Positions 1 through 8,904 of a stretch of DNA of 64,000 nt are shown here, piece by piece. The stretch's first letter is position 1. The number at the start of each line of letters is the position of its first letter. This DNA comes from Seonamhaeicola algicola (GTDB lineage: Bacteria; Bacteroidota; Bacteroidia; Flavobacteriales; Flavobacteriaceae), in the NCBI RefSeq assembly GCF_007997385.1, contig NZ_VOSC01000019.1:327864-391863 (forward strand). Direction: 5' to 3'. The notes beneath the pieces were generated by a model that saw only the letters and a program-made list of their open reading frames with translations, did not search any database and was not told the origin of the DNA. The translations under genes were made by a program, and so were the position numbers.

Positions 1-506
1 TACCCTTTTTTAAAATTTACTGAATTTCTATACTTCACTGTTTGTAAGTGCTCACAATATAATACTAGTTCTCCTGGTTGTTTATAAACCTCATAACTCA
101 CAGTTATTAAGCCCATTTCATCATACTTAGGTGTTTTATTAAGGTGTGTTCTAACTGTGTAAATTGTGTCTCCAATAAAAACAGGTTTTATAAAACGTAA
201 CTTATCATAACCATAACTAAACGTATTAACATTGTTATTGGCCATTAAGCCTAAACCTAAGCTGAATACCATTGCTCCTGCAACTAAGCGTTTTCCAAAG
301 AGGCCTTCTTCTTCGGCAAATACTTGGTCTCCTACATAAGGGTGCATATCTAATACCAAACCATTAAACATCATAGCTTCGCCTTCTGATATTGTTCTGC
401 TTATTGATCGGTCTTTTTGGCCTAATTTAAAATCTTCATACAACCATGTTTCCGTGTTATATAATGGAATGTCTTTATGTTGTTCTAGTGGCGTGTTTTC
501 TGGCAT
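1..506 (-). CDS. MaoC-like hotdog dehydratase, 3' end at or beyond window edge
   Basis: Read on the minus strand, an open frame starts at the ATG at 506-504 ([14 protein letters not shown]) and runs without a stop to the window edge, about 168 codons. The last visible two bases are TA, so the stop may be the very next codon. The pattern, with a central segment [13 protein letters not shown] followed by [20 protein letters not shown] and then [14 protein letters not shown], is that of single-domain MaoC hotdog hydratases/dehydratases, which usually act on CoA thioesters. The start lies 11 bases after the stop of the fucosidase gene, so it is very likely co-transcribed with the fucose genes. 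Its substrate is unknown; a CoA step is not part of the textbook fucose pathways. Family assignment is fairly sure, function is not. Confidence 0.75.
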   Translation of the reverse strand, partial: MPENTPLEQHKDIPLYNTETWLYEDFKLGQKDRSISRTISEGEAMMFNGLVLDMHPYVGDQVFAEEEGLFGKRLVAGAMVFSLGLGLMANNNVNTFSYGYDKLRFIKPVFIGDTIYTVRTHLNKTPKYDEMGLITVSYEVYKQPGELVLYCEHLQTVKYRNSVNFKKG

Positions 507-517
507 AACTATAATTT

Positions 518-2008
518 TTAATTGATTTTAAACACAAATGCGTGCTCACATGGTTTAGTATCTGGTAATTGAATACTAAGTGCGTCTATGGTCTGTTTAT
601 GCTTTAATTTACCATTATGACCTATTAATTCTACGGTTTTAATGTTTCCGTTATACTTGCTAGTGCTTAGGGATTTTATCGGTAAAACTCCAGATTCTGG
701 CCAACCTAAGGCAATGGCATATAGCTGGCCATTACGCGTAGTAAATCGAATATCTTTATCACCGAAACCATCAAACTGCATATCGGCTAAATGTCCTGTT
801 TTTGTTTCGGTTGGGCCTTCTCCATATATTAACCATGGACGGCTTTCATAAATAGCTTCTCCGTTTAGTTTTAACCATTTACCCATTTCTCTTAAACGCT
901 GCTTCTGTTCATCAGGAATAGTGCCATTAGGATGTGGTGCCACATTTAATAGTAGATTACCATTTTTACTTACAATGTCAACCAAATCGTCTATTAAATT
1001 ATTGGTTGGATAGCATTTTAAGTCTTTATGCCAAATCCATTTTTGTTTAGAAATAGAATTGTCTGTCAACCACGGTTCTGGATAAATATCAGGCATTCTA
1101 GAGCGTTCTAAATCTACGGTTCCTGTTCCCAAAGGAAAATCTGGCCGCTTAAATGTTAGAACAAATTCTTGTTCTTTTTTGGCTGCTTCATTGTATGCAT
1201 AGGCCATCATCTGTTTACGTATACCTTCTGAAAGTATTTGAATACGATTATCAAACCAAAGTAAATCTGGCGAATAACCATCTACTACCTCTTTTACCTT
1301 TTCTAGCCATACACGCTCAAATGCTTCACTTGGCATTGGATTTACGGTGTACCATGTACTTCCTTTGTCTAGTTGCCATGCGGTTTTAGGTACCTTTTCA
1401 CCATATAGTGAAGCATTTGCTGGGTCTGCGCAATCTGTGGTTTTATCCCAGGTTGGGAACCAGCCCCATAACCAAGAATGGTGTAAGCTTACAACATATT
1501 TTAAACCACGCTTACGAATGGCCTTTTCTAATTCGGCCGTTATATCACGTTTAGGTCCCATTTCAACAGAGTTCCAAGGGTTTACTTTAGAATTCCACAT
1601 AGAAAAACCATCAGCATGTTCACCTGCTGGTCCAGCAAAACGTGCGCCTGATTCTACAAACAAATCTGCCCATTCATCTGCATTAAACTTTTCTGCTTTA
1701 AAAAGTGGTACTAAATCCTTGTATCCAAATTCTTTTTGGTCACCATAAGTTTCCTTATGATACTTGTAGTTTGGATGTGTTTTATTATACATATGCGTAC
1801 CATACCAGTCAGATTCAGTTTCTGGTACGGAGTAAACGCCCCAATGGGTATAGATACCAAATTTGGCGTCTCTGAACCACTCAGGACATTCGTATTGTTG
1901 TAAAGATTCCCAAGTTGGTTGAAACTTTTCGGCAGACTTTTGGGAATACCCATTTTGACCAAAGTTTAAAACCATTAGCCCTAACAGAATTAGTAAACGT
2001 TTTTTCAT
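518..2008 (-). CDS. GH29 alpha-L-fucosidase, exported
   Basis: A 496-residue glycoside hydrolase of family 29, which removes terminal alpha-L-fucose from glycans by a retaining mechanism. Residues 1-22 form a signal peptide ending GYSQ, so it acts in the periplasm or at the surface. The conserved front end [14 protein letters not shown] (about residues 45-58) and the segment LLWFDN with the expected nucleophile Asp at about residue 253 are visible; many relatives read WFDG at this place. Length is normal for a bacterial GH29 catalytic domain plus a short beta domain. It is the first hydrolytic step of the locus: it feeds free fucose to the symporter and oxidising enzymes encoded just upstream on the same strand. 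No T9SS sorting domain is present. Confidence 0.93.
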   Translation of the reverse strand: MKKRLLILLGLMVLNFGQNGYSQKSAEKFQPTWESLQQYECPEWFRDAKFGIYTHWGVYSVPETESDWYGTHMYNKTHPNYKYHKETYGDQKEFGYKDLVPLFKAEKFNADEWADLFVESGARFAGPAGEHADGFSMWNSKVNPWNSVEMGPKRDITAELEKAIRKRGLKYVVSLHHSWLWGWFPTWDKTTDCADPANASLYGEKVPKTAWQLDKGSTWYTVNPMPSEAFERVWLEKVKEVVDGYSPDLLWFDNRIQILSEGIRKQMMAYAYNEAAKKEQEFVLTFKRPDFPLGTGTVDLERSRMPDIYPEPWLTDNSISKQKWIWHKDLKCYPTNNLIDDLVDIVSKNGNLLLNVAPHPNGTIPDEQKQRLREMGKWLKLNGEAIYESRPWLIYGEGPTETKTGHLADMQFDGFGDKDIRFTTRNGQLYAIALGWPESGVLPIKSLSTSKYNGNIKTVELIGHNGKLKHKQTIDALSIQLPDTKPCEHAFVFKIN

Positions 2009-2032
2009 TGTTTTAGTTTAAGCTTTAAAATT

Positions 2033-2668
2033 TTATAGTCGTCTCATATCCTGCCATTTTTCTTGAATTGAACTGTTGGGATCAGTTCTTTGAAATTTTG
2101 CTACATAAGCCTGCCACTCCTCCTCTCGCGGTAATTTTTGCCATTTAGGGCCTACCTCATCTAAATTGAAATCTGGTTTGGTATCCATTATCAAGATGGC
2201 TTGTGTACCTGAAAGGTAAATTTCCATGTCTTTTACACCAACTGTTTTCATATTGTTGGTTATTTCTGGCCATGCTTTACCCATGCTGTGAACTTCTTTG
2301 TATTCTTCTATAAGCGTTTCATCTTCTTGCAATAATAGTGTCCATACAAAGCGTTTTTTTTCTCCAATGCGGGTTTTTAATTGTCCTTCTTTGGCTTTGT
2401 AAATTTCTTTTTGTTCAAATTCATATATGCGTTCTAAAGCATTTAATTGGGTTGAAAGTATTGTACTAACCTCATCATTTGTTAGATGAACTTCAGTATC
2501 TATTAAAACAAAATAGTTTGGTGATTTTTGATAAACTTCAATAGATAATATTCCTGACTTTTTTATATGTTTCTGAAAATCTTCAGCATTTAATTTTTTT
2601 ATTACTTTATACGCTGTACTTTCTTCAGAAAACAAATATGTAAAGCGTTTAAATTTTTTAGCACTCAT
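2033..2668 (-). CDS. L-fucose/L-rhamnose-type mutarotase with two RhaM-like domains
   Basis: A 211-residue protein whose C-terminal half (about residues 103-211, from KRFVWTLLLQ to WQDMRRL) is a complete RhaM/DUF718 mutarotase domain, a dimeric ferredoxin-like fold that interconverts alpha and beta anomers of 6-deoxy sugars. Families of this kind are normally about 105 residues. The N-terminal half begins with a similar strand (KRFTYLF) followed by a helix and a second strand (YFVLID), and looks like a degenerate second copy. No signal peptide, so cytoplasmic. It sits three bases after the fucP stop and 24 bases before the fucosidase start, within the same operon. The likely role is to supply the anomer used by the fucose dehydrogenase. 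Confidence 0.8.
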   Translation of the reverse strand: MSAKKFKRFTYLFSEESTAYKVIKKLNAEDFQKHIKKSGILSIEVYQKSPNYFVLIDTEVHLTNDEVSTILSTQLNALERIYEFEQKEIYKAKEGQLKTRIGEKKRFVWTLLLQEDETLIEEYKEVHSMGKAWPEITNNMKTVGVKDMEIYLSGTQAILIMDTKPDFNLDEVGPKWQKLPREEEWQAYVAKFQRTDPNSSIQEKWQDMRRL

Positions 2669-2671
2669 TAT

Positions 2672-3931
2672 TTATGCTTTTATCTTAACCTTATACCCCT
2701 TTATTCCGAAGAATAATAAATACACATAACAAATTAACGGAATGATAAATGAATATTTTATACCAACAGTATCAGAAATATACCCCATTAATGGTGGTAC
2801 TATAGCGCCCCCAACTATACCTAATAAAAATACCGAAGACCCTGTTTTTGTATACTCTTTAAGATCTTGCATACTTAAACTAAAAATAATTGGGTAGATA
2901 ATTGAAGTAAAGAAGCCAACAATAGATAAGCATGTTAACGAAAAATAACCATTAGTAACTATGGCTAATGTTACCATAGCAAATGCACTTACACTGCAAA
3001 CAACTAATACATTTTGCGGCTTAAATTTCTTTAAAATGTAAACACCTAATAACCTACCAACAAGTACTAAACCCATAAAAGCTGTAATAAATTGCGCTGC
3101 TTTTTGTTCTGTAAGTTCTGGAAGGTTAAACCACTTTGCATAACGAATTATAAAACTTACAATACCAACCTCTGCGCCAACATAAAAGAATTCTGCACCA
3201 ACACCATAAAGGGTGTGTTTAAATTTTAAAATATCTTTTAATGGCTTTTTACTTCCGCCTTGTTCTTCTTTAATTATAGGTAGTTTAGTAAATACAACAA
3301 CCAAAGCAATTACTACTAAAATAGCTCCTAGCACAATGTAAGGTGGTTTTACCAAATCTGCTTCACTAGACAAAAAAGTTTCTAACTGGCTTGGTGAAAA
3401 AGCATCAATGGTGGCTTGCGAAACATCTTCTTCATGTAATAATAATAACGCCGCTAATGAGGGCGCTATTGTTGCCCCAACAGAACCTATGGCCGCTGCC
3501 ATACTTAAACGACTTGATGCGCCTTCAGGACTACCTAATTTTGTGATATATGGTGATGCTGTTACCTCTAAAATTGCAAAGCCTGCTGCCATAACAAATA
3601 AGGCTAACAAGAAAAAGGAATATACCCTTGTTTCGGCTGCTGGATAAAACAAGAAGGCTCCTATTGCGGCAATTGCTAAACCTGTAATCATTCCCATTTT
3701 GTATCCTTTTTTTTGGATATACCATCCTGCAGGCAATGCTGTTACGAAATAAGCTCCGAAAAAGGCAGACTGTACTAATGACGATTGGAAATCTGTTAAC
3801 TGACACGCTCTTTTTAAGTGTGGAATTAAAACATCATTTATGTTTCTACTTAAATTCCAAAAAAACATAAGTGCCATTACTATTATTAGTGGAACTAGAA
3901 ACTGTGAATAATTGGCTTTTTTTTCTTGCAT
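2672..3931 (-). CDS. fucP: L-fucose:H+ symporter, major facilitator superfamily
   Basis: A 419-residue membrane protein with about 12 hydrophobic segments and the FucP-family start (FLVPLIIVMALMFFWNLSRN, about residues 11-30), followed by LIPHLKRACQLTDFQSSLVQ and the usual AFFGAYFVTALPAGW. FucP-family proteins import L-fucose, and in Bacteroidota also other hexoses, with protons across the inner membrane. The neighbouring fucosidase and mutarotase make fucose the best substrate. In the untranslated bases before its start, the 12-mer TTTAGTTTAGTT is present twice in tandem (plus-strand 3931-3954), giving the A-rich initiation region typical of this phylum in place of a strong Shine-Dalgarno site. 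A 110-base gap separates it from the dehydrogenase upstream. Confidence 0.9.
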   Translation of the reverse strand: MQEKKANYSQFLVPLIIVMALMFFWNLSRNINDVLIPHLKRACQLTDFQSSLVQSAFFGAYFVTALPAGWYIQKKGYKMGMITGLAIAAIGAFLFYPAAETRVYSFFLLALFVMAAGFAILEVTASPYITKLGSPEGASSRLSMAAAIGSVGATIAPSLAALLLLHEEDVSQATIDAFSPSQLETFLSSEADLVKPPYIVLGAILVVIALVVVFTKLPIIKEEQGGSKKPLKDILKFKHTLYGVGAEFFYVGAEVGIVSFIIRYAKWFNLPELTEQKAAQFITAFMGLVLVGRLLGVYILKKFKPQNVLVVCSVSAFAMVTLAIVTNGYFSLTCLSIVGFFTSIIYPIIFSLSMQDLKEYTKTGSSVFLLGIVGGAIVPPLMGYISDTVGIKYSFIIPLICYVYLLFFGIKGYKVKIKA

Positions 3932-4041
3932 TTAGTTTAGTTTTTAGTTTAGTTTTTGATAGCTCTAACGTGTTTTAGAGTCATATTTTTTTTACAAATA
4001 ATGAGATGCCGAAACAAGTTCAGCATGGTATACAATTACTG

Positions 4042-5061
4042 TTAATTAACTTCAATAATTGCTTTTATTAAATCTTTTTGTTTATATAATTTTTCAAATT
4101 CAGTGGACACATTATCAAAATTTATTCGATGTGTTATAAATGATGAAGCGTCAATTTTACCAGCTTCAATTAGTCTTATAATTCTACCAAAATCTTCTCC
4201 CATGGCTGCTCTACTGGCTTTAAGTGTTAATTCTTTTTTATGAAAAGAAGGATCGTGAAACACCACATCGCCCATGAACAATCCTATAAAGACTATTGTT
4301 CCTCCTGCCGCTGCATATTTAAAGGTATTCATCATTGAGTTTTTATTGCCAGTTGCATCTAAAATAACGGTTGGTAAATAGCCATTAAGAAGTGTGGTTA
4401 ATTCTTCTTCTACATTACCCAACGCATTAATAGTGTCTTTTACTTTAGTAATTTCTTGACATTTTTTAAGTTTAGCATCATCAACATCCATAGCTATAAC
4501 TCTTGCGCCTTTTAACTGAGCAAACTGAATAGTACCTAAACCAATTGGCCCAACACCAATTACTAAAACAATATCATTTTCTTTAATATCGGCTCTGTCT
4601 ACAGCATGACAGCCAATTGCTAAAGGTTCTATCATTGCCAATTGATCATCAGACAATGAATTTGTTGCATGTAAAAATTTGGCTGGATACACAAAATACT
4701 CTTGCATTCCGCCATCAACATGCACACCTAACACTTGTAAATGTTCGCCGCAATTTGTTTTACCTCGTCGAACTGCTTGACCAATAATATCGTTGTAATA
4801 AGGTTCAACAGAACATTTATCACCTACCGATACATTAGTAACGTCATTTGCAACTGCAACTACTTCAACCGCTAATTCATGCCCTAAAATTCTAGGGTAA
4901 TTAAAAAAAGGTTGTTGCCCCTTAAAGGCGTGCAAATCTGTACCACAAACACCTATTTTCTTAACCTTTAATAATGCATTACCTTTAGATAATGCTTCAT
5001 TTGGTTTGTCAACCTCTAATTGTTCCCAAACACCTGGTTCTTTTAGTCTAACTACCTTCAT
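4042..5061 (-). CDS. Zinc-type alcohol/sugar-acid dehydrogenase (MDR family)
   Basis: A 339-residue medium-chain dehydrogenase. The catalytic zinc region (GVCGTDLHAFKG, about residues 37-48, and GHELAVEVV) and the Rossmann motif VIGVGPIGLG (about 167-176) are present. The lobe that normally carries four structural-zinc cysteines keeps only one (KTNCGEH), so structural zinc is probably absent. Relatives act on sugars or sugar acids, for example L-galactonate 5-dehydrogenase. In this locus it may oxidise or reduce a fucose-derived acid, L-lactaldehyde or a keto-deoxy intermediate; the sequence does not decide. It lies one base from the aldo/keto reductase gene, so the two are translated from one message. 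Confidence 0.8.
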   Translation of the reverse strand: MKVVRLKEPGVWEQLEVDKPNEALSKGNALLKVKKIGVCGTDLHAFKGQQPFFNYPRILGHELAVEVVAVANDVTNVSVGDKCSVEPYYNDIIGQAVRRGKTNCGEHLQVLGVHVDGGMQEYFVYPAKFLHATNSLSDDQLAMIEPLAIGCHAVDRADIKENDIVLVIGVGPIGLGTIQFAQLKGARVIAMDVDDAKLKKCQEITKVKDTINALGNVEEELTTLLNGYLPTVILDATGNKNSMMNTFKYAAAGGTIVFIGLFMGDVVFHDPSFHKKELTLKASRAAMGEDFGRIIRLIEAGKIDASSFITHRINFDNVSTEFEKLYKQKDLIKAIIEVN

Positions 5062-5062
5062 C

Positions 5063-6001
5063 TTATTTTGTTTGAATACAAGCTGTTACTTCATTAAATA
5101 ATTCCTCAGAAAGTTTACCAGCATTCCAATCATCAACAGTTGCCTTTATTTGCGCTGGTGTTCTGGCTCCCATTACTACTCTATCTGCTTCTTTTATTGA
5201 AAACAAGTAACGTTGTGCTAGTGTTGCTAGAGGCATTTTATATTTATCAGCTACTGCTTTAACTCTAATGGCATTTTCCATATCTAATTGAGTAATCCAC
5301 TCACCATCTACCCCTTCAGATTTATATTTTTCAAAACGATTACCCAGAAGCGAAAAGTGCAAAGCAGAAGCTGCATAATAAGCAATACCTTCTTTATGAT
5401 AACTTTGAATTTCGCCATTAAAAGCAGAAAGATTACAAGCATCCATGTGAAGAAAACCTGATACTACATCAAAATTTTCTTTTGTTATATATGGTTTGAA
5501 AGCTTCGGAAGGATTGCCACCAACACCTAATGAATTTACTAAACCTTGAGCTTTAAATGCTTTTAAAGTATTTAAAACTTCATCTATATTTTCCATTGGC
5601 ACTAACTGAGGTTCGTGTAAAAACAGCAGGTCTATTTTATCTACCCCTAAAGTTTTTAAACTGTTATCTAAGCTACGCTTCATACCATCGGTACTATAAT
5701 CTAGTTTCACTTCAAAAGCATCTTTGCCTTTTAATCGTCCTATTTTAGTACTTACAAAAGGTTTAGCGCCTTTCCATTCTCTTAATGCCATTCCTACATA
5801 ATACTCTGCATTGGCGTAAGATGGCGCTGTATCTAAAGCAGAAATTCCGTTTTCAAAAGCATATAGTAATGCATCAATAGAATCTCGCTGATCAACTTTT
5901 CCCCAGACGCCTCCCAAACCAGAAGTTCCGTAAACTAATCGGGTTTGATTATTAAATGCTGGACTGATAGAATGATCTCCTGTTATATATGTTGGTTTCA
6001 T
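5063..6001 (-). CDS. Aldo/keto reductase, probable L-fucose 1-dehydrogenase
   Basis: A 312-residue TIM-barrel oxidoreductase of the aldo/keto reductase superfamily. The catalytic tetrad is visible: Asp and Tyr in ALDTAPSYANAEYYVG (near residues 56-70), Lys in FVSTKIGRL, and His in LLFLHEPQL. Members of the D-threo-aldose 1-dehydrogenase group oxidise L-fucose at C1 to the lactone with NAD(P)+. With a GH29 fucosidase, a fucose symporter, a mutarotase, a sugar-acid dehydratase and an SDR as neighbours, L-fucose dehydrogenase is the most economical reading. It is cytoplasmic. No fuconolactone hydrolase is encoded between 1 and 9850, so lactone opening must be spontaneous or encoded elsewhere. 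Confidence 0.75.
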   Translation of the reverse strand: MKPTYITGDHSISPAFNNQTRLVYGTSGLGGVWGKVDQRDSIDALLYAFENGISALDTAPSYANAEYYVGMALREWKGAKPFVSTKIGRLKGKDAFEVKLDYSTDGMKRSLDNSLKTLGVDKIDLLFLHEPQLVPMENIDEVLNTLKAFKAQGLVNSLGVGGNPSEAFKPYITKENFDVVSGFLHMDACNLSAFNGEIQSYHKEGIAYYAASALHFSLLGNRFEKYKSEGVDGEWITQLDMENAIRVKAVADKYKMPLATLAQRYLFSIKEADRVVMGARTPAQIKATVDDWNAGKLSEELFNEVTACIQTK

Positions 6002-6023
6002 AATTTACTCTTAGTTAAGTGCG

Positions 6024-6785
6024 TTAGAAATTCACAGTTGCGCCACCATCTACTGGTAAAATAACACCTGTGATATACTTAGCGCCTTCTGAACTTAAAA
6101 ATACAGCTGCGTTACCAATATCTTCTGTGGTTCCAAAATGATCCATGGCAATTCTATTGGTTATTTGCTGTTTACGTGCTTGATCTTTGTTAACTGCATT
6201 TAAAAACATGTTAGATGTTATCCATCCGGGAGCAATAGCATTTACGCGTACATTATCTTTAGCAAATTCCGTTGTTAAGCTATTAACTAAACCTGTTAAA
6301 GCTGTTTTTGATGCACTGTAGGCAATAACCCTATCTATACCAAACAAACCAGCCATAGAACCAATCATGATTATAGATCCGCTTTTACGTTCTATCATTT
6401 TTTTAGCACATTCTCTAGTTAGTGCAAATACGCTAATTAAGTTTGTTTGTATAACGCGTTCAAAATCTTCATCTGTTGTATCTTGTGCCCATGCTTTATG
6501 ATGAATTCCGGCATTGTTTACTAAAATATCAATACCACCAATATTAGTTTCAATATCATCAACTAAAGCGGGAATAGAAGCTCTATTAGTAATATCATTT
6601 ACTCTGTAAAAAGCATTAGTTCCTAATTCATTTACGGCTTCTTTTAAAACAGGTTCTCTTCTCCCTGTTATAACAACTTTAGCACCCGCTTCAGCAAAGG
6701 CTTTTGCAATACCTAAACCAATGCCAGTACCACCACCTGTTACTAAAGCCAATTTATTTTTTAAAGAAAAAACCTCTAAACTCAT
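6024..6785 (-). CDS. SDR oxidoreductase, probable 2-keto-3-deoxy-L-fuconate dehydrogenase
   Basis: A 253-residue classical short-chain dehydrogenase. The cofactor motif TGGGTGIGLG (about residues 16-25), NNAG (about 91-94), a catalytic Ser in GSMAG and the YSASK motif (about 157-161) are all intact, and the C-terminus ends in the usual VDGGATVNF. It is cytoplasmic and NAD(P)-dependent. In the non-phosphorylated fucose pathway the enzyme after the fuconate dehydratase is an SDR that oxidises 2-keto-3-deoxy-L-fuconate at C4; the gene lies one base from the dehydratase gene, which supports that role. An alternative is a fucose or fuconate dehydrogenase acting earlier in the pathway. Confidence 0.78.
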   Translation of the reverse strand: MSLEVFSLKNKLALVTGGGTGIGLGIAKAFAEAGAKVVITGRREPVLKEAVNELGTNAFYRVNDITNRASIPALVDDIETNIGGIDILVNNAGIHHKAWAQDTTDEDFERVIQTNLISVFALTRECAKKMIERKSGSIIMIGSMAGLFGIDRVIAYSASKTALTGLVNSLTTEFAKDNVRVNAIAPGWITSNMFLNAVNKDQARKQQITNRIAMDHFGTTEDIGNAAVFLSSEGAKYITGVILPVDGGATVNF

Positions 6786-7874
6786 TTAAAACTTAATTTC
6801 GGTTAATTTATCATCAATAAAATTAAAGCCCCAACCTGGTAAATTGTGTGGTTTTGCATATCCATCTTGCAATACCATAGGATTATCAATTAACGGGTCT
6901 ACCCAATCAAACGATTCTGCGCCTACACCATTTGAAATAGTACACAATAATGGTACATCATAATCTTTATAATAGTGTGGTAATACAGGTAAATTGAAGC
7001 TTTGCGCTAATGCGGCACTTTCACGCCATTTTTCAACACCACCAATTCTTAAAATATCTGGTTGCCAAATATCTAATGCATTTCTGCATGCTAATTCTCT
7101 TAGAGGTAAGGTATCATATTCACGCTCTCCCATAGCTAATGAGATTCCGGCTTGATTTTTTAATATTTCAAAAGCCTGGAAATTCTGGTGATTAACAGGT
7201 TCTTCAAACCAATTTATATTTAATTCTTTTGCTTGACGAGATAATTTCATAGCAGATGGTAAATCCATGCCTTGGTTAGCATCCATCATAATATCTACCT
7301 TATCACCAACAGCTTCACGAACTAGTCGTAAACGCTCCACATCGGTGCTTACTTTTGGCGACCCTACTTTTATTTTAACCGCTTTAAAACCTCTGCTAGC
7401 ATAATCGGTAACTTCTTCTATTAGTTCATCGATAGTATAAGATATCCATCCGCCACTGCCATAAATAGACACTTTTTCTTTACAAACACCTAAAATTTCA
7501 TGAATTGGCTGGTTTAGAGTTTTTCCCCAAGCATCCCACATTGCAATATTTACAGCTGCTTGTGCCCAACGGTTAATGCCTTGGTTTCCAAAATACTCTC
7601 CTAAATGGTCTAATTTATCATAAACCACGCCCATGTCATTGGTTTTATGGCCTATTATATGTGGTATAGCATCTTTTAGCGCGCCTACAATTGCATTTGG
7701 GGAATATTGAAATGATAATAAGTACGACTCTCCAACCACGCCATTTTCTAGCTGAATTCTGAGTACTAAAAATGAAATTTCTGTTAGCGTATGAGTGGCG
7801 TCAGATATTGGTTTTTTTAAAGTTGTTGCTGCTTTATATATTTTGGCTTCTCTAATTTTAATGTCTTTGGACAT
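6786..7874 (-). CDS. Enolase-superfamily sugar-acid dehydratase, probable L-fuconate dehydratase
   Basis: A 362-residue mandelate-racemase-type enzyme. The KxK base motif (VKIKVG, about residues 171-176), the metal-binding Asp in MMDANQ, Glu in WFEEPV, Glu in AMGERE and a possible catalytic His in LPHYY are visible in order. These enzymes need Mg2+ and dehydrate acid sugars to 2-keto-3-deoxy acids. Context suggests L-fuconate. The best-known fuconate dehydratases are longer, around 440 residues, so a related acid such as L-galactonate or L-rhamnonate is possible. It is the promoter-proximal gene of the catabolic operon, with an AAAGGA ribosome-binding site before the start and a Bacteroidota-type -7 element upstream. 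Confidence 0.75.
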   Translation of the reverse strand: MSKDIKIREAKIYKAATTLKKPISDATHTLTEISFLVLRIQLENGVVGESYLLSFQYSPNAIVGALKDAIPHIIGHKTNDMGVVYDKLDHLGEYFGNQGINRWAQAAVNIAMWDAWGKTLNQPIHEILGVCKEKVSIYGSGGWISYTIDELIEEVTDYASRGFKAVKIKVGSPKVSTDVERLRLVREAVGDKVDIMMDANQGMDLPSAMKLSRQAKELNINWFEEPVNHQNFQAFEILKNQAGISLAMGEREYDTLPLRELACRNALDIWQPDILRIGGVEKWRESAALAQSFNLPVLPHYYKDYDVPLLCTISNGVGAESFDWVDPLIDNPMVLQDGYAKPHNLPGWGFNFIDDKLTEIKF

Positions 7875-7918
7875 GCTTTTTTCCTTTAAAATTTAAATTG
7901 ATTAGTTATTGGTATTTA

Positions 7919-7926
7919 CAAATTTA
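7919..7926 (-). promoter_or_regulatory. Bacteroidota-type -7 element of the fucose operon
   Basis: On the minus strand the sequence reads TAAATTTG, a full match to the TAnnTTTG -7 consensus of the primary sigma factor of Bacteroidota. It lies 44 bases before the dehydratase start, in the 163-base gap shared with the divergent AraC regulator. A well-spaced -33 TTG is not obvious, which would fit a promoter that depends on an activator. Confidence 0.45.
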
Positions 7927-8037
7927 TGTATAATGGTTTTGTTTGTTTTCCACAATAACGCTATTTTTATACACTATTTTGGTTTAATACATAAAATGTA
8001 AGATTTAACACTCCCAAAAACATATACTTTTTAATAA

Positions 8038-8904
8038 ATGAAAGCTAAATATCATGACATACGAAATTCACCTGGAAGCTCTTTTAGAGTTACTTTATTT
8101 GAAGATAATGAGTTTCCTGCTGCATGGCATTTTCATAAAGAATACGAATTAACATATATTATAAAAAGTACAGGTATACGTTATGTTGGCAACAGCATGG
8201 ATACTTTTGAAAATGATGATTTAGTAATGGTTGGCGCTAACTTACCTCATTGCTGGAAAACTATTGGAGAACAAACAGAACCTGTTACTTGCATTATTAT
8301 TCAATGGGATGAAAGCTTACTACAAAATTGGTTAGATAAAGAAGAAATTCAGCATATACACGAGTTATTAAAGCGCTCTCAACGTGGTATAAAATTTAAT
8401 ATTGAATTTGCTAAAGCTATAAAAGAACACCTTTTACAGTTAGTAGAAGCACAATCATTTGAGCGGTTAATTATATTTTTACAAATTTTACAAAAACTAG
8501 CCACTACAAATGCTTTTAATTTATTAGCAGGATCTAGTTTTTCAGAAAGTTTATCATCAACCGAAAGTGAACGTATTAACACTATTTACACATACTTAAA
8601 AGAACACCACTTAGACAAAATAACCTTAAATGATATTGCTAACGAAGTTGCCATGAGTAACGATACTTTTTGTAGGTTTTTTAAAAAAACCTTTAACACA
8701 TCATTTTTTTCTTTTTTGAACGAATATAAAGTAAGTATTGCCAGTAAAATGCTTATTGATACTGATTTATCGGTTTCTGAAATTGGTTATGAAACGGGGT
8801 ATAACAACCTCACTTTTTTTCATAGACAGTTTCAAAAACACGTGGGTATGTCTCCCTCAAAATACAGAAAAGCATATAGGCGTATTCCTATTGTTTCAAG
8901 TTAA
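8038..8904 (+). CDS. AraC-family transcriptional regulator with cupin sensor domain
   Basis: A 288-residue regulator. The N-terminal part (about residues 15-110) is a cupin-like sugar-sensing domain (AAWHFHKEYELTYI). The C-terminal part (about 180-285) holds two helix-turn-helix motifs of the AraC type, ending in the signature SVSEIGYETGYNNLTFFHRQ and GMSPSKYRK. It is transcribed away from the fucose operon from the shared intergenic region, the standard arrangement for a local activator, so it probably senses fucose or a downstream metabolite. Its last 17 bases overlap the 3' end of the convergent ThuA gene. Confidence 0.88.
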   Translation: MKAKYHDIRNSPGSSFRVTLFEDNEFPAAWHFHKEYELTYIIKSTGIRYVGNSMDTFENDDLVMVGANLPHCWKTIGEQTEPVTCIIIQWDESLLQNWLDKEEIQHIHELLKRSQRGIKFNIEFAKAIKEHLLQLVEAQSFERLIIFLQILQKLATTNAFNLLAGSSFSESLSSTESERINTIYTYLKEHHLDKITLNDIANEVAMSNDTFCRFFKKTFNTSFFSFLNEYKVSIASKMLIDTDLSVSEIGYETGYNNLTFFHRQFQKHVGMSPSKYRKAYRRIPIVSS

